Assembly: GCA_017996515.1 (NCBI GenBank)
Contig: JAGOGU010000095.1
Span: forward strand, 1 to 5,787
Reading direction: 5' to 3'
From: Allobrachymonas sp.
GTDB lineage: Bacteria; Pseudomonadota; Gammaproteobacteria; Burkholderiales; Burkholderiaceae_C
DNA: 5,787 nucleotides
The stretch's first letter is position 1, and every line of letters starts with the position of its first letter. The translations under genes and the position numbers were made by a program. Positions 1 to 5,406 of this stretch are shown piece by piece. Below the pieces are notes generated by a model. The model was not told the origin of the DNA, searched no databases, and saw only the letters and a program-made list of their open reading frames with translations.

Positions 1-1
1 T

Positions 2-262
2 GCTCCTGGCGTAATTGCTCCAACAATAAAAGAAACGCTTGAAACTTCAGTAGGAAAAAGGGATGCCTTCTCGCGAGTAATAAATATTCAGTTACGTGCC
101 GGACCACATAAAGCAAACCTTTCAGAAGCTTATTATTTTTTAAAAGAAATAGTAAGCTTCGCAGAAAAATCATTATCTGAAAATATATCCAAGCACGATC
201 ATCTGCCATCCTGCGGAGCAGATGTTTTCATATCGGCCCTATTAGATGTTAGGGATGAGTAA
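2..262 (+). CDS. 3' end of an unrecognised protein (partial at the window start)
   Basis: An open frame enters from the left edge and runs for 86 codons to a TAA at 260-262. Its start lies outside the window. The visible residues begin APGVIAPTIKETLE and end ISALLDVRDE. The piece is soluble and mostly helical in character, with no membrane segment or signal. I see no motif that I can name. Codon use is strongly A/T-ending (many AAA, GAA, ATA and TTA codons), unlike the GC-rich genes from 352 onward, so the gene may have been acquired horizontally. It is read as real because the frame stays open through AT-rich DNA, where stops are common, and because the amino-acid mix is protein-like. No terminator hairpin is obvious after the stop. 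Its function is unknown. Confidence 0.6.
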   Translation, partial: APGVIAPTIKETLETSVGKRDAFSRVINIQLRAGPHKANLSEAYYFLKEIVSFAEKSLSENISKHDHLPSCGADVFISALLDVRDE

Positions 263-351
263 TATATACTATCTATTTCTAGCATCCGCTATCTACAGGC
301 TCGATTATTGGAAATTTGCGTAACTGGCATGTTGAACATATTTATCTAAAC

Positions 352-1080
352 ATGACCAAAAATCCGCTTCTCATCCTGTTGCACGGCACGTGCCTCAATG
401 GCGATCAATGGGCGCTGTACCGCGATTTGCTGGCCGATGTGGCTGAAATCGCTGCGCCCGATTTGCCCGGCCACGGCGTGCATGCCCACCAGCCGTTCTC
501 GCTGGATGCGGCCGTGCAATCTATTCATGCGTTGGTGCGCCAAGCGCAGGCGCGTCAGCAGCCGGTGATTCTTGGCGGACATTCATTGGGCGGTTTTGTA
601 GCCATGAGCTATGCCGAGCGCCACCCCGATCAACTCGCCGGGCTGATTCTGATCGGCAGTGCCACCGAACCCGGCGGGCCGGGCGCCTTCATCTATCGCG
701 CCGTGGCGCAGTTATGGGAGATGGCCGGCCCGCAGCGCGTGCAGCAACTGCACGAACACACGCTGGGCCGCATGGCCGATGCGCGGGTGTGGGCCGCCGT
801 GCAGGCGCGGGGCGAATCGTTTGGTGCCGTGCAAGAGGCCTGGACGCAAGTGATGCAGCATTGCGGATCGCGCCAGTTGCAGCAGGTGCATTGCCCGGTT
901 CTGGTGCTGGGCGGGCAACTGGATCAGTTGCATTTGCAGGCCAAACGCTTTGCCGCTGCGGCACCCAACGGGCAAGTGATCACTGCACCCCAACGCACCC
1001 ACCATTGGCCGCTGACGCACCCGGAAGAAGTCGCGGCGCACATCGCGACCTTTGTGCAGCGGTGCCTAACATCTGGGTAG
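352..1080 (+). CDS. Alpha/beta hydrolase fold protein
   Basis: This is a probable soluble cytoplasmic serine hydrolase of 242 residues, a usual length for a single-domain alpha/beta hydrolase. Numbered from the ATG at 352, the first core strand leads into the oxyanion-hole motif LLHG (residues 9-12). The nucleophile elbow GHSLGG places the nucleophile at Ser78. The strand VLVLGGQLD supplies the acid, Asp191. HHWPLTHPEEV supplies the catalytic His, most likely His218. The segment between about 104 and 175 is the helical cap, which normally sets substrate choice. The substrate cannot be told from sequence; esterase, lactonase or C-C hydrolase are all possible. An in-frame TTG at 316 would add 12 residues that do not resemble the fold, so the ATG is preferred. 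Neither start has a convincing Shine-Dalgarno sequence. The MATE gene follows on the same strand, but about 300 bases away, so an operon is doubtful. Confidence 0.9.
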   Translation: MTKNPLLILLHGTCLNGDQWALYRDLLADVAEIAAPDLPGHGVHAHQPFSLDAAVQSIHALVRQAQARQQPVILGGHSLGGFVAMSYAERHPDQLAGLILIGSATEPGGPGAFIYRAVAQLWEMAGPQRVQQLHEHTLGRMADARVWAAVQARGESFGAVQEAWTQVMQHCGSRQLQQVHCPVLVLGGQLDQLHLQAKRFAAAAPNGQVITAPQRTHHWPLTHPEEVAAHIATFVQRCLTSG

Positions 1081-1387
1081 CGCAGACAAGGCTATCACCG
1101 CTGCGTTCCCATCGGCCAATCATGCAATACAGCGCCGAGAGCATCCAGCCAAAAAGCGCCAAGGCAGAGCGGCCGTGACGAAAGATTCAGCTTCCCATAC
1201 GCAAATACCCTGCACAACACGGCGACAATCGCTGCACCCACGTCCGCGTAAAACACAGAGCCTGCAAGGCAAACGCAGAAAGCGCAGAATTTTTCTGGCG
1301 AAGATGCATCCGGTTTTATCGCCCTTCCAAGCCCTGCCTCTGCCCGTGCTGATCTGCCCCGTGTTTTTTGCAAACCACCCTTGATTC
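1081..1387 (+). other. Gene-free stretch between the hydrolase and MATE genes
   Basis: I see no convincing gene here. Both strands carry open frames, but these run antisense to, or into, the flanking genes and have no ribosome binding site. A minus-strand frame (about 1095-1373) gives a hydrophobic, cysteine-rich product that I do not recognise. The notable content is a CGCAGAA-type repeat at 1252-1289. No strong promoter or intrinsic terminator is evident. Any promoter for the MATE gene should lie in the right half. Confidence 0.5.
1252..1289. repeat. Short degenerate CRCAGAR repeat
   Basis: The units AACACAGAG (1252-1260), AACGCAGAA (1272-1280) and AGCGCAGAA (1281-1289) are variants of one 9-bp word. 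The last two are in direct tandem and differ at one of nine positions. Similar strings of ACGCAGA units occur between genes in many proteobacterial genomes (recalled, not checked). The role is unknown. Confidence 0.4.
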
Positions 1388-2734
1388 ATGAACCGCACCA
1401 CCACCTTCTCCGAACTGAAAAAAACCGTGACGCTGGCCATTCCGCTGATCTTCACGCAGTTGCTGTCGCACGTGCTGCCCGTGGTGGATACGGTCATGGC
1501 CGGGCGCGAGCCGCCAGCCGTGCTGGCCTCGGTGGCGTTGGGAACGCAGATTTTTGTGCTGATCTACCTGTTCATGATCGGCATTGCGCTTGTGATCACC
1601 ACGCAGATTGCCAGGCACCAAGGCGCGGGCGACCGGCTGCGCATTCGCCGCAGTTTTCAGCAGGGGGTGTGGCTCACGGCCATTCTCGGCGCGCTCACCG
1701 TCGTCGTGACGCTGGCGGCGGCCTGGGTGCCGCAGCTCATCGGCAGCGCGCCCGATATTGCCCAAGGCGCGCGGGCCTACATCCTGTTCATCGCACCGGG
1801 GGCGGGGCTGTTTGTGTGTTCGCTGGCGGCACGCTATTTTCTGGACGGCATGAGCCACCCGCGCACCAGCATCCTCGTGCAGCTGGGGCTGATCCCGGTC
1901 AACATCGTGGGTAACTACGTGCTGCTCAAAGGCTTGGGGCCGATTCCGCCCCTAGGCGCAGCGGGCATGGCCATTGCCACCAGCCTGTGCCATGCGCTGT
2001 ATGCGCTGGCGATGTTTCATGCCGTGTGGCGCAATCCGCGCTGGCGGCCGTATCGCCTGTTTTACCGCTTTGCCGCGCCCGATTGGCACGCGATCAAAAC
2101 CTTCTTTCGCATCGGCTTGCCGATTGCCCTGGGCCTCATCATGGAGGCGGGCTTGTTCGTGACCGTAACGCTCATCGTCAGCCGATCCGACGCCATCTTC
2201 ACCGGCGCCAACCAGATTGCGCTCAATTACGCGGGCCTGTCGTTCATGGTGCCGCTGGGCCTGTCGTATGCGCTAACGGTGCGCATCGGCAACGCGCGCG
2301 GCGAGCAAAACCCCGTGGCCCTGCGCCAGCGCGCCGTGGGCGGGCTCTACCTCGCGGCCATCATCATGGCGCTGGCCGCGCTTGTCATCTTTTTGTTTGC
2401 ACGCTTCATCGTGGGGCTTTACACCAACAACGCCGCCATCATGCCGATTGCGGTGAACATCCTCTTCATCATCGGCATCTTCCAGTTGGTGGATGGCGTG
2501 CAGGTGTGCGCAGCAGGCATTTTGCGCGGCCTGCAAGACACCAAGATGCCAATGTTCTATGCGCTGATCGGTTACTGGATCATCGGCTTTCCCTGTGGCC
2601 TGCTGCTGGCCTACCACTTTGGCTACGGCATTTACGGCCTGTGGGGCGGCATCGTGGCGGGGCTGACGTGCAATGCCATCCTCGGCGTGCGCCGTGTGCT
2701 GCGCATGACGCGGCTGTCAATGGTGCAGGCATGA
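1388..2734 (+). CDS. MATE family multidrug/cation antiporter, NorM-like
   Basis: This is an inner-membrane efflux pump of 448 residues. MATE transporters export cationic drugs, dyes and fluoroquinolones in exchange for Na+ or H+. The length and the alternation of about twelve hydrophobic segments match the family, with two six-helix halves joined by the polar loop near residues 215-235. Family signatures are visible. TM1 has VVDTVMAG with Asp34. TM7 has LIMEAGLF with Glu253. TM10 has QLVDGVQVCAAGILRGLQDTK with Asp369. By position these match the cation-site Asp36, Glu255 and Asp371 described for Vibrio NorM proteins, so coupling looks intact and a NorM-type, possibly Na+-driven, pump is favoured. 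The start is well bounded: an in-frame TGA at 1382-1384 lies just upstream of the ATG. However, no Shine-Dalgarno is visible, so translation may be weak. I see no frameshift or missing helix. The drug substrate cannot be predicted. Confidence 0.95.
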   Translation: MNRTTTFSELKKTVTLAIPLIFTQLLSHVLPVVDTVMAGREPPAVLASVALGTQIFVLIYLFMIGIALVITTQIARHQGAGDRLRIRRSFQQGVWLTAILGALTVVVTLAAAWVPQLIGSAPDIAQGARAYILFIAPGAGLFVCSLAARYFLDGMSHPRTSILVQLGLIPVNIVGNYVLLKGLGPIPPLGAAGMAIATSLCHALYALAMFHAVWRNPRWRPYRLFYRFAAPDWHAIKTFFRIGLPIALGLIMEAGLFVTVTLIVSRSDAIFTGANQIALNYAGLSFMVPLGLSYALTVRIGNARGEQNPVALRQRAVGGLYLAAIIMALAALVIFLFARFIVGLYTNNAAIMPIAVNILFIIGIFQLVDGVQVCAAGILRGLQDTKMPMFYALIGYWIIGFPCGLLLAYHFGYGIYGLWGGIVAGLTCNAILGVRRVLRMTRLSMVQA

Positions 2735-2811
2735 TGGGGAGCATGGTGGCCGCCGCACTCAAGCAGGTAAACTCAAGCGCCTTTGAAAGCTCCTGAAATT
2801 TTTCGATCAAG

Positions 2812-2829
2812 ACGGCAAGTACCTGCCGT
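2812..2829. repeat. 18-bp imperfect palindrome
   Basis: ACGGCAAGTACCTGCCGT reads as its own reverse complement except at one symmetric pair (A against C). It has no loop and no T-run, so it is not a terminator. It could be a protein-binding site for a dimer or chance. It sits about 80 bp after the MATE stop codon. Confidence 0.35.
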
Positions 2830-2889
2830 ATAGCGTATGCATAGCAGGGCAGGGCAGCAAAGCACGCGCGAATAGAGCGCCCGCGCAAG

Positions 2890-2944
2890 ACACTTTTTCC
2901 TTTGAAAAAATGCAGAGTACAACACTTTTTCATTGGAAAAAATG
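2890..2944. repeat. Two 23-bp direct repeats, each a small A/T hairpin
   Basis: Copy 1 (2890-2912) and copy 2 (2922-2944) share 21 of 23 bases, in the form ACACTTTTTC-NTTNG-AAAAAATG, separated by 9 bp. Each copy is internally symmetric (TTTTTC ... GAAAAA), so each can form a short A/T stem on either strand. The 32-bp spacing from start to start is about three helical turns. They lie roughly 160-210 bp downstream of the MATE stop. A repeated operator or a fragment of a larger intergenic repeat family are both possible. Confidence 0.55.
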
Positions 2945-3009
2945 TATGAAACTGGCACTTATTCCAAGTAAAAAGCGTGTCGACCTCTCATAGGCAGGAG
3001 GGGATCGCG

Positions 3010-3287
3010 ATGAACCTGAGACTGCCGGGGCAGTACTCGATAACGAAACACAGGCGCACTACAACTTCCAGATGGATTACAGGTCGGGCCTTGAGAGGTA
3101 TATCCAATCGGATCCGATTGGGTTGAAGGGTGGATTAAATATTTTTACCTGTGCAAAAAAATAACTAACGCATCTACATAGATACCCGAAGCCTTGCAGT
3201 GGAGTGGACTGGCGCTTTGGTAACCATCTGTGCAACGACAGAAGCCATTAGGGCGATTGGACTATTTCTCCTTACTTCAGATTGCAA
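3010..3287 (+). pseudogene. Relic of an Rhs/YD-repeat protein, core end, frameshifted
   Basis: This is the remains of the conserved C-terminal core of a large Rhs (polymorphic toxin) protein. Reading from 3010 gives MNLRLPGQY. One base then appears to be missing near 3037-3038, and the next frame (from 3039) gives DNETQAHYN, then DYRSGLERYIQSDPIGL and GGLNIFTCA up to a TAA at 3162. The family consensus here is roughly LRFPGQYYDxETGLHYN...GRYxxSDPIGLxGG. A second slip follows. The next frame (3169-3306) reads YID at 3175-3183, followed by a garbled stretch recalling the usual DPxGL, and ends in LFLLTSDCKCRKN. A third slip in the A-run 3294-3299 joins it to the open tail ORF. The many thousand bases that would encode the spike and repeat parts are absent upstream. 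AGGAGG at 2996-3001 stands 8 bases before the ATG at 3010, but the frame closes soon after, so it is probably fortuitous. The core identity is strong; the exact slips are my reconstruction. Confidence 0.85.
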
Positions 3288-3632
3288 ATGCAGAAAAAAT
3301 ATACAATGAGCGGATTTAATATTGGAGGTGGCGTTGAAGTGGATACGGGTGGCAAGATTCTGGAAGCGATGGAGGGCGGAGGTCTTGAGCTCGTCGACGA
3401 AAGGGCAGATTGTCCTGATCCGTATGCAGCAAATGGAAGTGCTTGGCTATCGGGTGTAAGTGCTGCTTTTGCGCTTAATATTTCGTTTCTTTCTACGACT
3501 CGGCTTGGAAGATTGAGGGGGAGTAGCATGATTGATGTTGGGTTGCAAGGCGGAATTTCACTCAGTGCAACCATAGGCATGGGATCTAGTGCCGTTCATA
3601 ATGTTGAAAAGGAGGATTGCTGTGAATCATAA
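3288..3632 (+). CDS. Hypothetical protein; probable surviving C-terminal tail of the Rhs relic
   Basis: This is an open frame of 114 residues from the ATG at 3288. A TTG at 3282 and an ATG at 3306 are alternative starts, and none has a good ribosome binding site. The N-terminal third is glycine-rich (NIGGGVEV at 11-18). The middle carries ADCPDPYAANG (40-50). A hydrophobic stretch follows at about 52-69, then a Gly/Ser-rich segment (85-102), and it ends EKEDCCES. I recognise no catalytic motif. In the adjacent frame, the text before it (LTSDCKCRK) joins smoothly onto KYTMSGFN if one base is gained or lost in the A-run at 3294-3299. It is therefore more likely the end of the Rhs protein than a separate gene. 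Such tails after the SDPIGL core are the variable, often toxic, part. Its stop overlaps the next gene by 11 bases, which favours genuine past co-translation. Whether it is still expressed is doubtful. Confidence 0.55.
   Translation: MQKKYTMSGFNIGGGVEVDTGGKILEAMEGGGLELVDERADCPDPYAANGSAWLSGVSAAFALNISFLSTTRLGRLRGSSMIDVGLQGGISLSATIGMGSSAVHNVEKEDCCES
3610..3615 (+). promoter_or_regulatory. Strong Shine-Dalgarno that fixes the start of the small membrane protein
   Basis: AGGAGG stands 6 bases before the GTG at 3622. The earlier in-frame GTG (3589) and ATG (3601) have nothing comparable, so 3622 is the likely true start. The site lies inside the upstream reading frame, as expected for translational coupling. 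Confidence 0.8.
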
Positions 3633-3855
3633 CAAAAAGGCAATGCCATCCAGATTGCAGGCTACAGCTGTTTTGCAGGCAATTTTACTGCTAATAATGA
3701 TTATTCAATCTGGATTTTTTTCCAATCAATTTAATATTCTTGAAATATGGATGGATAGTCTGATTTTTCAAATATCTACGCTAATATTTTGTTGGCTTGT
3801 CTCGCCTTTTTTGGTTAGGTTATTGGCCGGGGGTGATGGTTCGTCGGATGACTGA
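3622..3855 (+). CDS. Small two-helix membrane protein, candidate immunity protein
   Basis: This protein has 77 residues from a GTG start set by the AGGAGG at 3610-3615. The N-terminus is basic (NHNKK, then R11). Two hydrophobic segments follow: about 14-33 (TAVLQAILLLIMIIQSGFF) and about 47-66 (LIFQISTLIFCWLVSPFLV). The short acidic tail is GGDGSSDD. This predicts an inner-membrane hairpin with both ends on the same side. It overlaps the end of the upstream tail ORF by 11 bases, which implies coupled translation. Small genes placed directly after an Rhs C-terminal end are usually immunity genes, and membrane immunity proteins are known for toxins that act at the inner membrane or periplasm. 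That role is inferred from position only; I do not recognise the family. Codon use is AT-rich, like the relic before it and unlike the flanking genes. The frame is intact. Confidence 0.7.
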   Translation: MNHNKKAMPSRLQATAVLQAILLLIMIIQSGFFSNQFNILEIWMDSLIFQISTLIFCWLVSPFLVRLLAGGDGSSDD

Positions 3856-4065
3856 CGAGTAATTGGGTTGAGTTTTAATTAATTCTTGTCGAAAACAAAA
3901 CATTTTGTCCCGTCCGCTGTCCGCCGACACTTCTTCACCTGCTTTCAACCCCGTTTTTTCACAAAACCGGGCTGAAACTCGCAGTTGAGCGCGCCATCAC
4001 AGCGATCGCCGTGCGAGATTCCTTCTCTTTTTTGCGCGCTTTTCTGTTCGCCCCCAACCTGCACA
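3856..4065. other. Intergenic stretch between the small membrane gene and the LysR relic
   Basis: No gene is supported here. The left part (to about 3910) is AT-rich and contains ACAAAACATTTTGT at 3895-3908, a perfect short inverted repeat with only a two-base loop. Further right, 3949-3971 can fold into a nine-pair stem with one mismatch (CCCCGTTTT against AAAACCGGG), but no T-run follows. Composition changes from AT-rich to GC-rich across this stretch, which suggests that a junction between acquired and resident DNA lies within it. Confidence 0.4.
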
Positions 4066-4284
4066 GGCGCGTTGATCCGTTGCGCTATGCACAAACCCAT
4101 CGGACAGTTCAATGCAAAGGGTGGGCAGACACTTCAGCGCCTGATACAGGAGAACGGTCTGATTGAAGTGCTGGCCGATATGCCGCGCCCGACTTTCCCT
4201 GTTCATTTGATTTATCTTTCTCACCGCCATCCGTCCAGTGTGGTGAAAGCGTTTGTGGATTTTTGCCTGCAACGTCATCCGTGA
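4066..4284 (+). pseudogene. C-terminal fragment of a LysR-type regulator
   Basis: The frame ending with the TGA at 4282 carries the last 70 or so residues of a LysR-family effector-binding domain. The recognisable order is GALIRCAMHKPIGQF (the usual AxxAGLGIGQ-type turn), then LQRLIQENGLIEVLADM (the LxxGxLVEVLPDW strand). Next comes PVHLIYLSHRHPSSVVKAFVDF (compare PVHLVYPxxRHLSPKVRAFVDF), and then CLQRHP. A whole LysR protein has about 300 residues. The DNA-binding domain and most of the sensor domain are absent, and the upstream DNA shows no homology in any frame. The fragment therefore cannot act as a regulator. It is not a copy of the neighbouring intact LysR gene, whose C-terminus reads quite differently. 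It ends 21 bases from the stop of that gene, tail to tail. Confidence 0.8.
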
Positions 4285-4305
4285 GCTTGTTGCCAGCATG
4301 CGCTT

Positions 4306-5205
4306 TCACGGCATTTTCCATTTCCGCTCCAGCGCCTGAAATTCTGCCGCCAGGGCATCGAGCACTTGCCGCACGGCGGGGCGCATGCCACGGCGTGTGG
4401 CAAAGGCGGCTTGCACCTGGCCTGCCGGTGGCGCCCAGCCTGGCAGTATTTCCAACAGTTCGCCGCGCGCCAGCGCATCAGCCGCCAACATGCGCGGCAG
4501 CACGGCACAGCCTACGCCAGCCAGTGCCGCGCAGAGCAGCGAGGCCATATCGTCCACCACCAAGCGCGGGCGATGCGGCAGCATGGCCTGCTCGCCCGCA
4601 GGGTTGCGCAAGGCCCACAAGGCTTCTTCGGGTGCGTTGCCCAGCCCCAACGTGGGCAGGTGCAGCAAGTCTTGCGGCGTGGCGGGCGGCGCGGCATTGG
4701 CCAGCAGATGCGGGCTTGCAGCCAAGGGTTTGACAGTTTCTTCTGCCGGCAATACGGCATCGGGTTGGCGCACACGCAGGGCAAAGTCCACGCCGCCTTC
4801 CCACACATCGACCGGCCGATTGGTGGCCTGCACGCGCAGTTGGATTTGCGGCCAGGCATTGAGCACGCGCGCCAGCATGTCACCCACGGCGGCGTGCAGC
4901 AGGGCAGGCGGGCATGACAGATGCACAACGCCGCGCGGGCTACCGGATTGTTCGGCTATCAGGGCTTCGGCCGCTTCGGCCTCGGCCAGCATGGCGTGGC
5001 AGTGGCGCAAAAAGGCTTCGCCCGTTTCGGTGATGGCAAAGCGCCGCGTGGTGCGGTGCAGCAGGCGCACGCCCAGGCGTTCTTCCAGCAGCGCCACCCG
5101 GCGGCTGAGTTTGGATTTGGGCACGCCCAGCGCACGGCTGGCGGGGGCAAAGCCGCCGTGATCGGCTACGGCGGCAAAGTAGGCGAGGTCGTTCAGATCT
5201 TGCAT
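4306..5205 (-). CDS. LysR-type transcriptional regulator, intact
   Basis: This is a cytoplasmic DNA-binding regulator of 299 residues, a full length for the family. Residues 1-60 form the winged helix-turn-helix: MQDLNDLAYFAAVADHGGF, then ASRALGVPKSKLSRRVALLE and RLGVRLLHRTTR. Residues about 91-293 form the effector-binding domain: RGVVHLSCP at its start, VDFALRV in the middle, VDDMASLLCAALAGVGCAVLP near 217-237, and LLEILPGW at 250-257. The ATG at 5205 matches where family members begin. A GTG at 5265 would add 20 residues with no LysR likeness and is rejected. No good ribosome binding site is visible before either start. It is transcribed away from the pirin gene, and LysR proteins commonly control a divergent neighbour and themselves from the shared gap. 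The small-molecule effector is unknown. The protein belongs to the large CrgA/PgrR-like branch with the SKLSRRVALLEERLG recognition helix. Confidence 0.93.
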   Translation of the reverse strand: MQDLNDLAYFAAVADHGGFAPASRALGVPKSKLSRRVALLEERLGVRLLHRTTRRFAITETGEAFLRHCHAMLAEAEAAEALIAEQSGSPRGVVHLSCPPALLHAAVGDMLARVLNAWPQIQLRVQATNRPVDVWEGGVDFALRVRQPDAVLPAEETVKPLAASPHLLANAAPPATPQDLLHLPTLGLGNAPEEALWALRNPAGEQAMLPHRPRLVVDDMASLLCAALAGVGCAVLPRMLAADALARGELLEILPGWAPPAGQVQAAFATRRGMRPAVRQVLDALAAEFQALERKWKMP

Positions 5206-5261
5206 GGGGCAGAGGGCGATGTCGGGAGCTGTGCTTGTTGTTTCAGTGCGGATGGGCAAGG

Positions 5262-5381
5262 GCACGGGATGCGGCCTGGGTTAACGCATTGTTCTTGATA
5301 TAGAACGCTATGGCTTATTTTGCCCTCTTTTCAAAGCCATTGTTCATCCATAACATTCAATCATGCCGCACGGGATGCGGC
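5262..5381. repeat. 14-bp perfect direct repeat in the LysR-pirin gap
   Basis: GCACGGGATGCGGC occurs at 5262-5275 and again at 5368-5381, 106 bp apart from start to start. The two copies bracket the dyad and likely promoter. The second copy is part of the hairpin at 5365-5381. Confidence 0.6.
5291..5306. promoter_or_regulatory. Candidate LysR operator (dyad with T-N11-A form)
   Basis: GTTCT-TGATAT-AGAAC is a perfect five-base inverted repeat with a six-base spacer, 86 bp from the LysR start and 101 bp from the pirin start. It fits the LysR-box pattern T-N11-A within dyad arms. A possible pirin promoter overlaps it: TTGATA (5295-5300) as the -35 element and TATTTT (5316-5321) as the -10 element, with a somewhat short 15-base spacer. 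Operator identity is inferred from form and position. Confidence 0.6.
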
Positions 5382-5389
5382 TGTTTTTT
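5365..5389 (+). terminator. Terminator-like hairpin in the pirin leader
   Basis: GCCGCA (5365-5370) and TGCGGC (5376-5381) form a perfect six-pair GC-rich stem around a five-base loop. Two bases later come six Ts (5384-5389). This is the layout of a short intrinsic terminator on the plus strand. It lies upstream of, not after, the pirin gene, so it could attenuate pirin transcription. Confidence 0.5.
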
Positions 5390-5393
5390 CAAC

Positions 5394-5399
5394 AAGGAG
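5394..5399 (+). promoter_or_regulatory. Shine-Dalgarno of the pirin gene
   Basis: AAGGAG stands 7 bases before the ATG at 5407 and fixes that start. It begins only five bases after the T-run of the leader hairpin. Confidence 0.85.
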
Positions 5400-5406
5400 T
5401 CTTTTC

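Larger units (their letters stand above)
2735..3009. other. Intergenic stretch between the MATE gene and the Rhs relic
   Basis: There is no supportable gene here. Minus-strand frames cover it but look accidental: they run on antisense through the MATE gene or are short and cysteine-rich. The stretch holds an 18-bp near-palindrome at 2812-2829 and a pair of 23-bp near-identical units at 2890-2944, both listed separately. The right edge may be further decayed Rhs sequence, but I cannot follow homology upstream of about 3010. Confidence 0.45.

Noticed and set aside
1095..1373. Minus-strand frame giving a hydrophobic 92-residue product between the hydrolase and MATE genes
   Set aside because: It has no ribosome binding site, contains an odd number of cysteines and arginines, matches no family that I know, and overlaps competing frames of the same kind. 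I judged it an accidental frame in GC-rich DNA, though it is the best of the shadows.
2773..2958. Minus-strand frames across the MATE-Rhs gap starting MKKCCTL or MPVSYIF
   Set aside because: Their composition is translated repeat (the two 23-bp units) plus cysteine-rich filler. One runs far into the antisense of the MATE gene. Nothing supports translation.
3949..3971. Hairpin CCCCGTTTT ... AAAACCGGG as a terminator for the small membrane gene
   Set aside because: The stem has an internal mismatch, no T-run follows on the plus strand, and it lies about 95 bases after the stop codon.
4263..5161. Several long plus-strand frames opposite the LysR gene
   Set aside because: They are antisense shadows of a GC-rich gene with clear LysR motifs on the minus strand.
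5206..5265. GTG start at 5265 for the LysR regulator
   Set aside because: The extra 20 residues have no counterpart in LysR proteins, which begin at or within a few residues of the MQDLNDL segment. No Shine-Dalgarno precedes the GTG.
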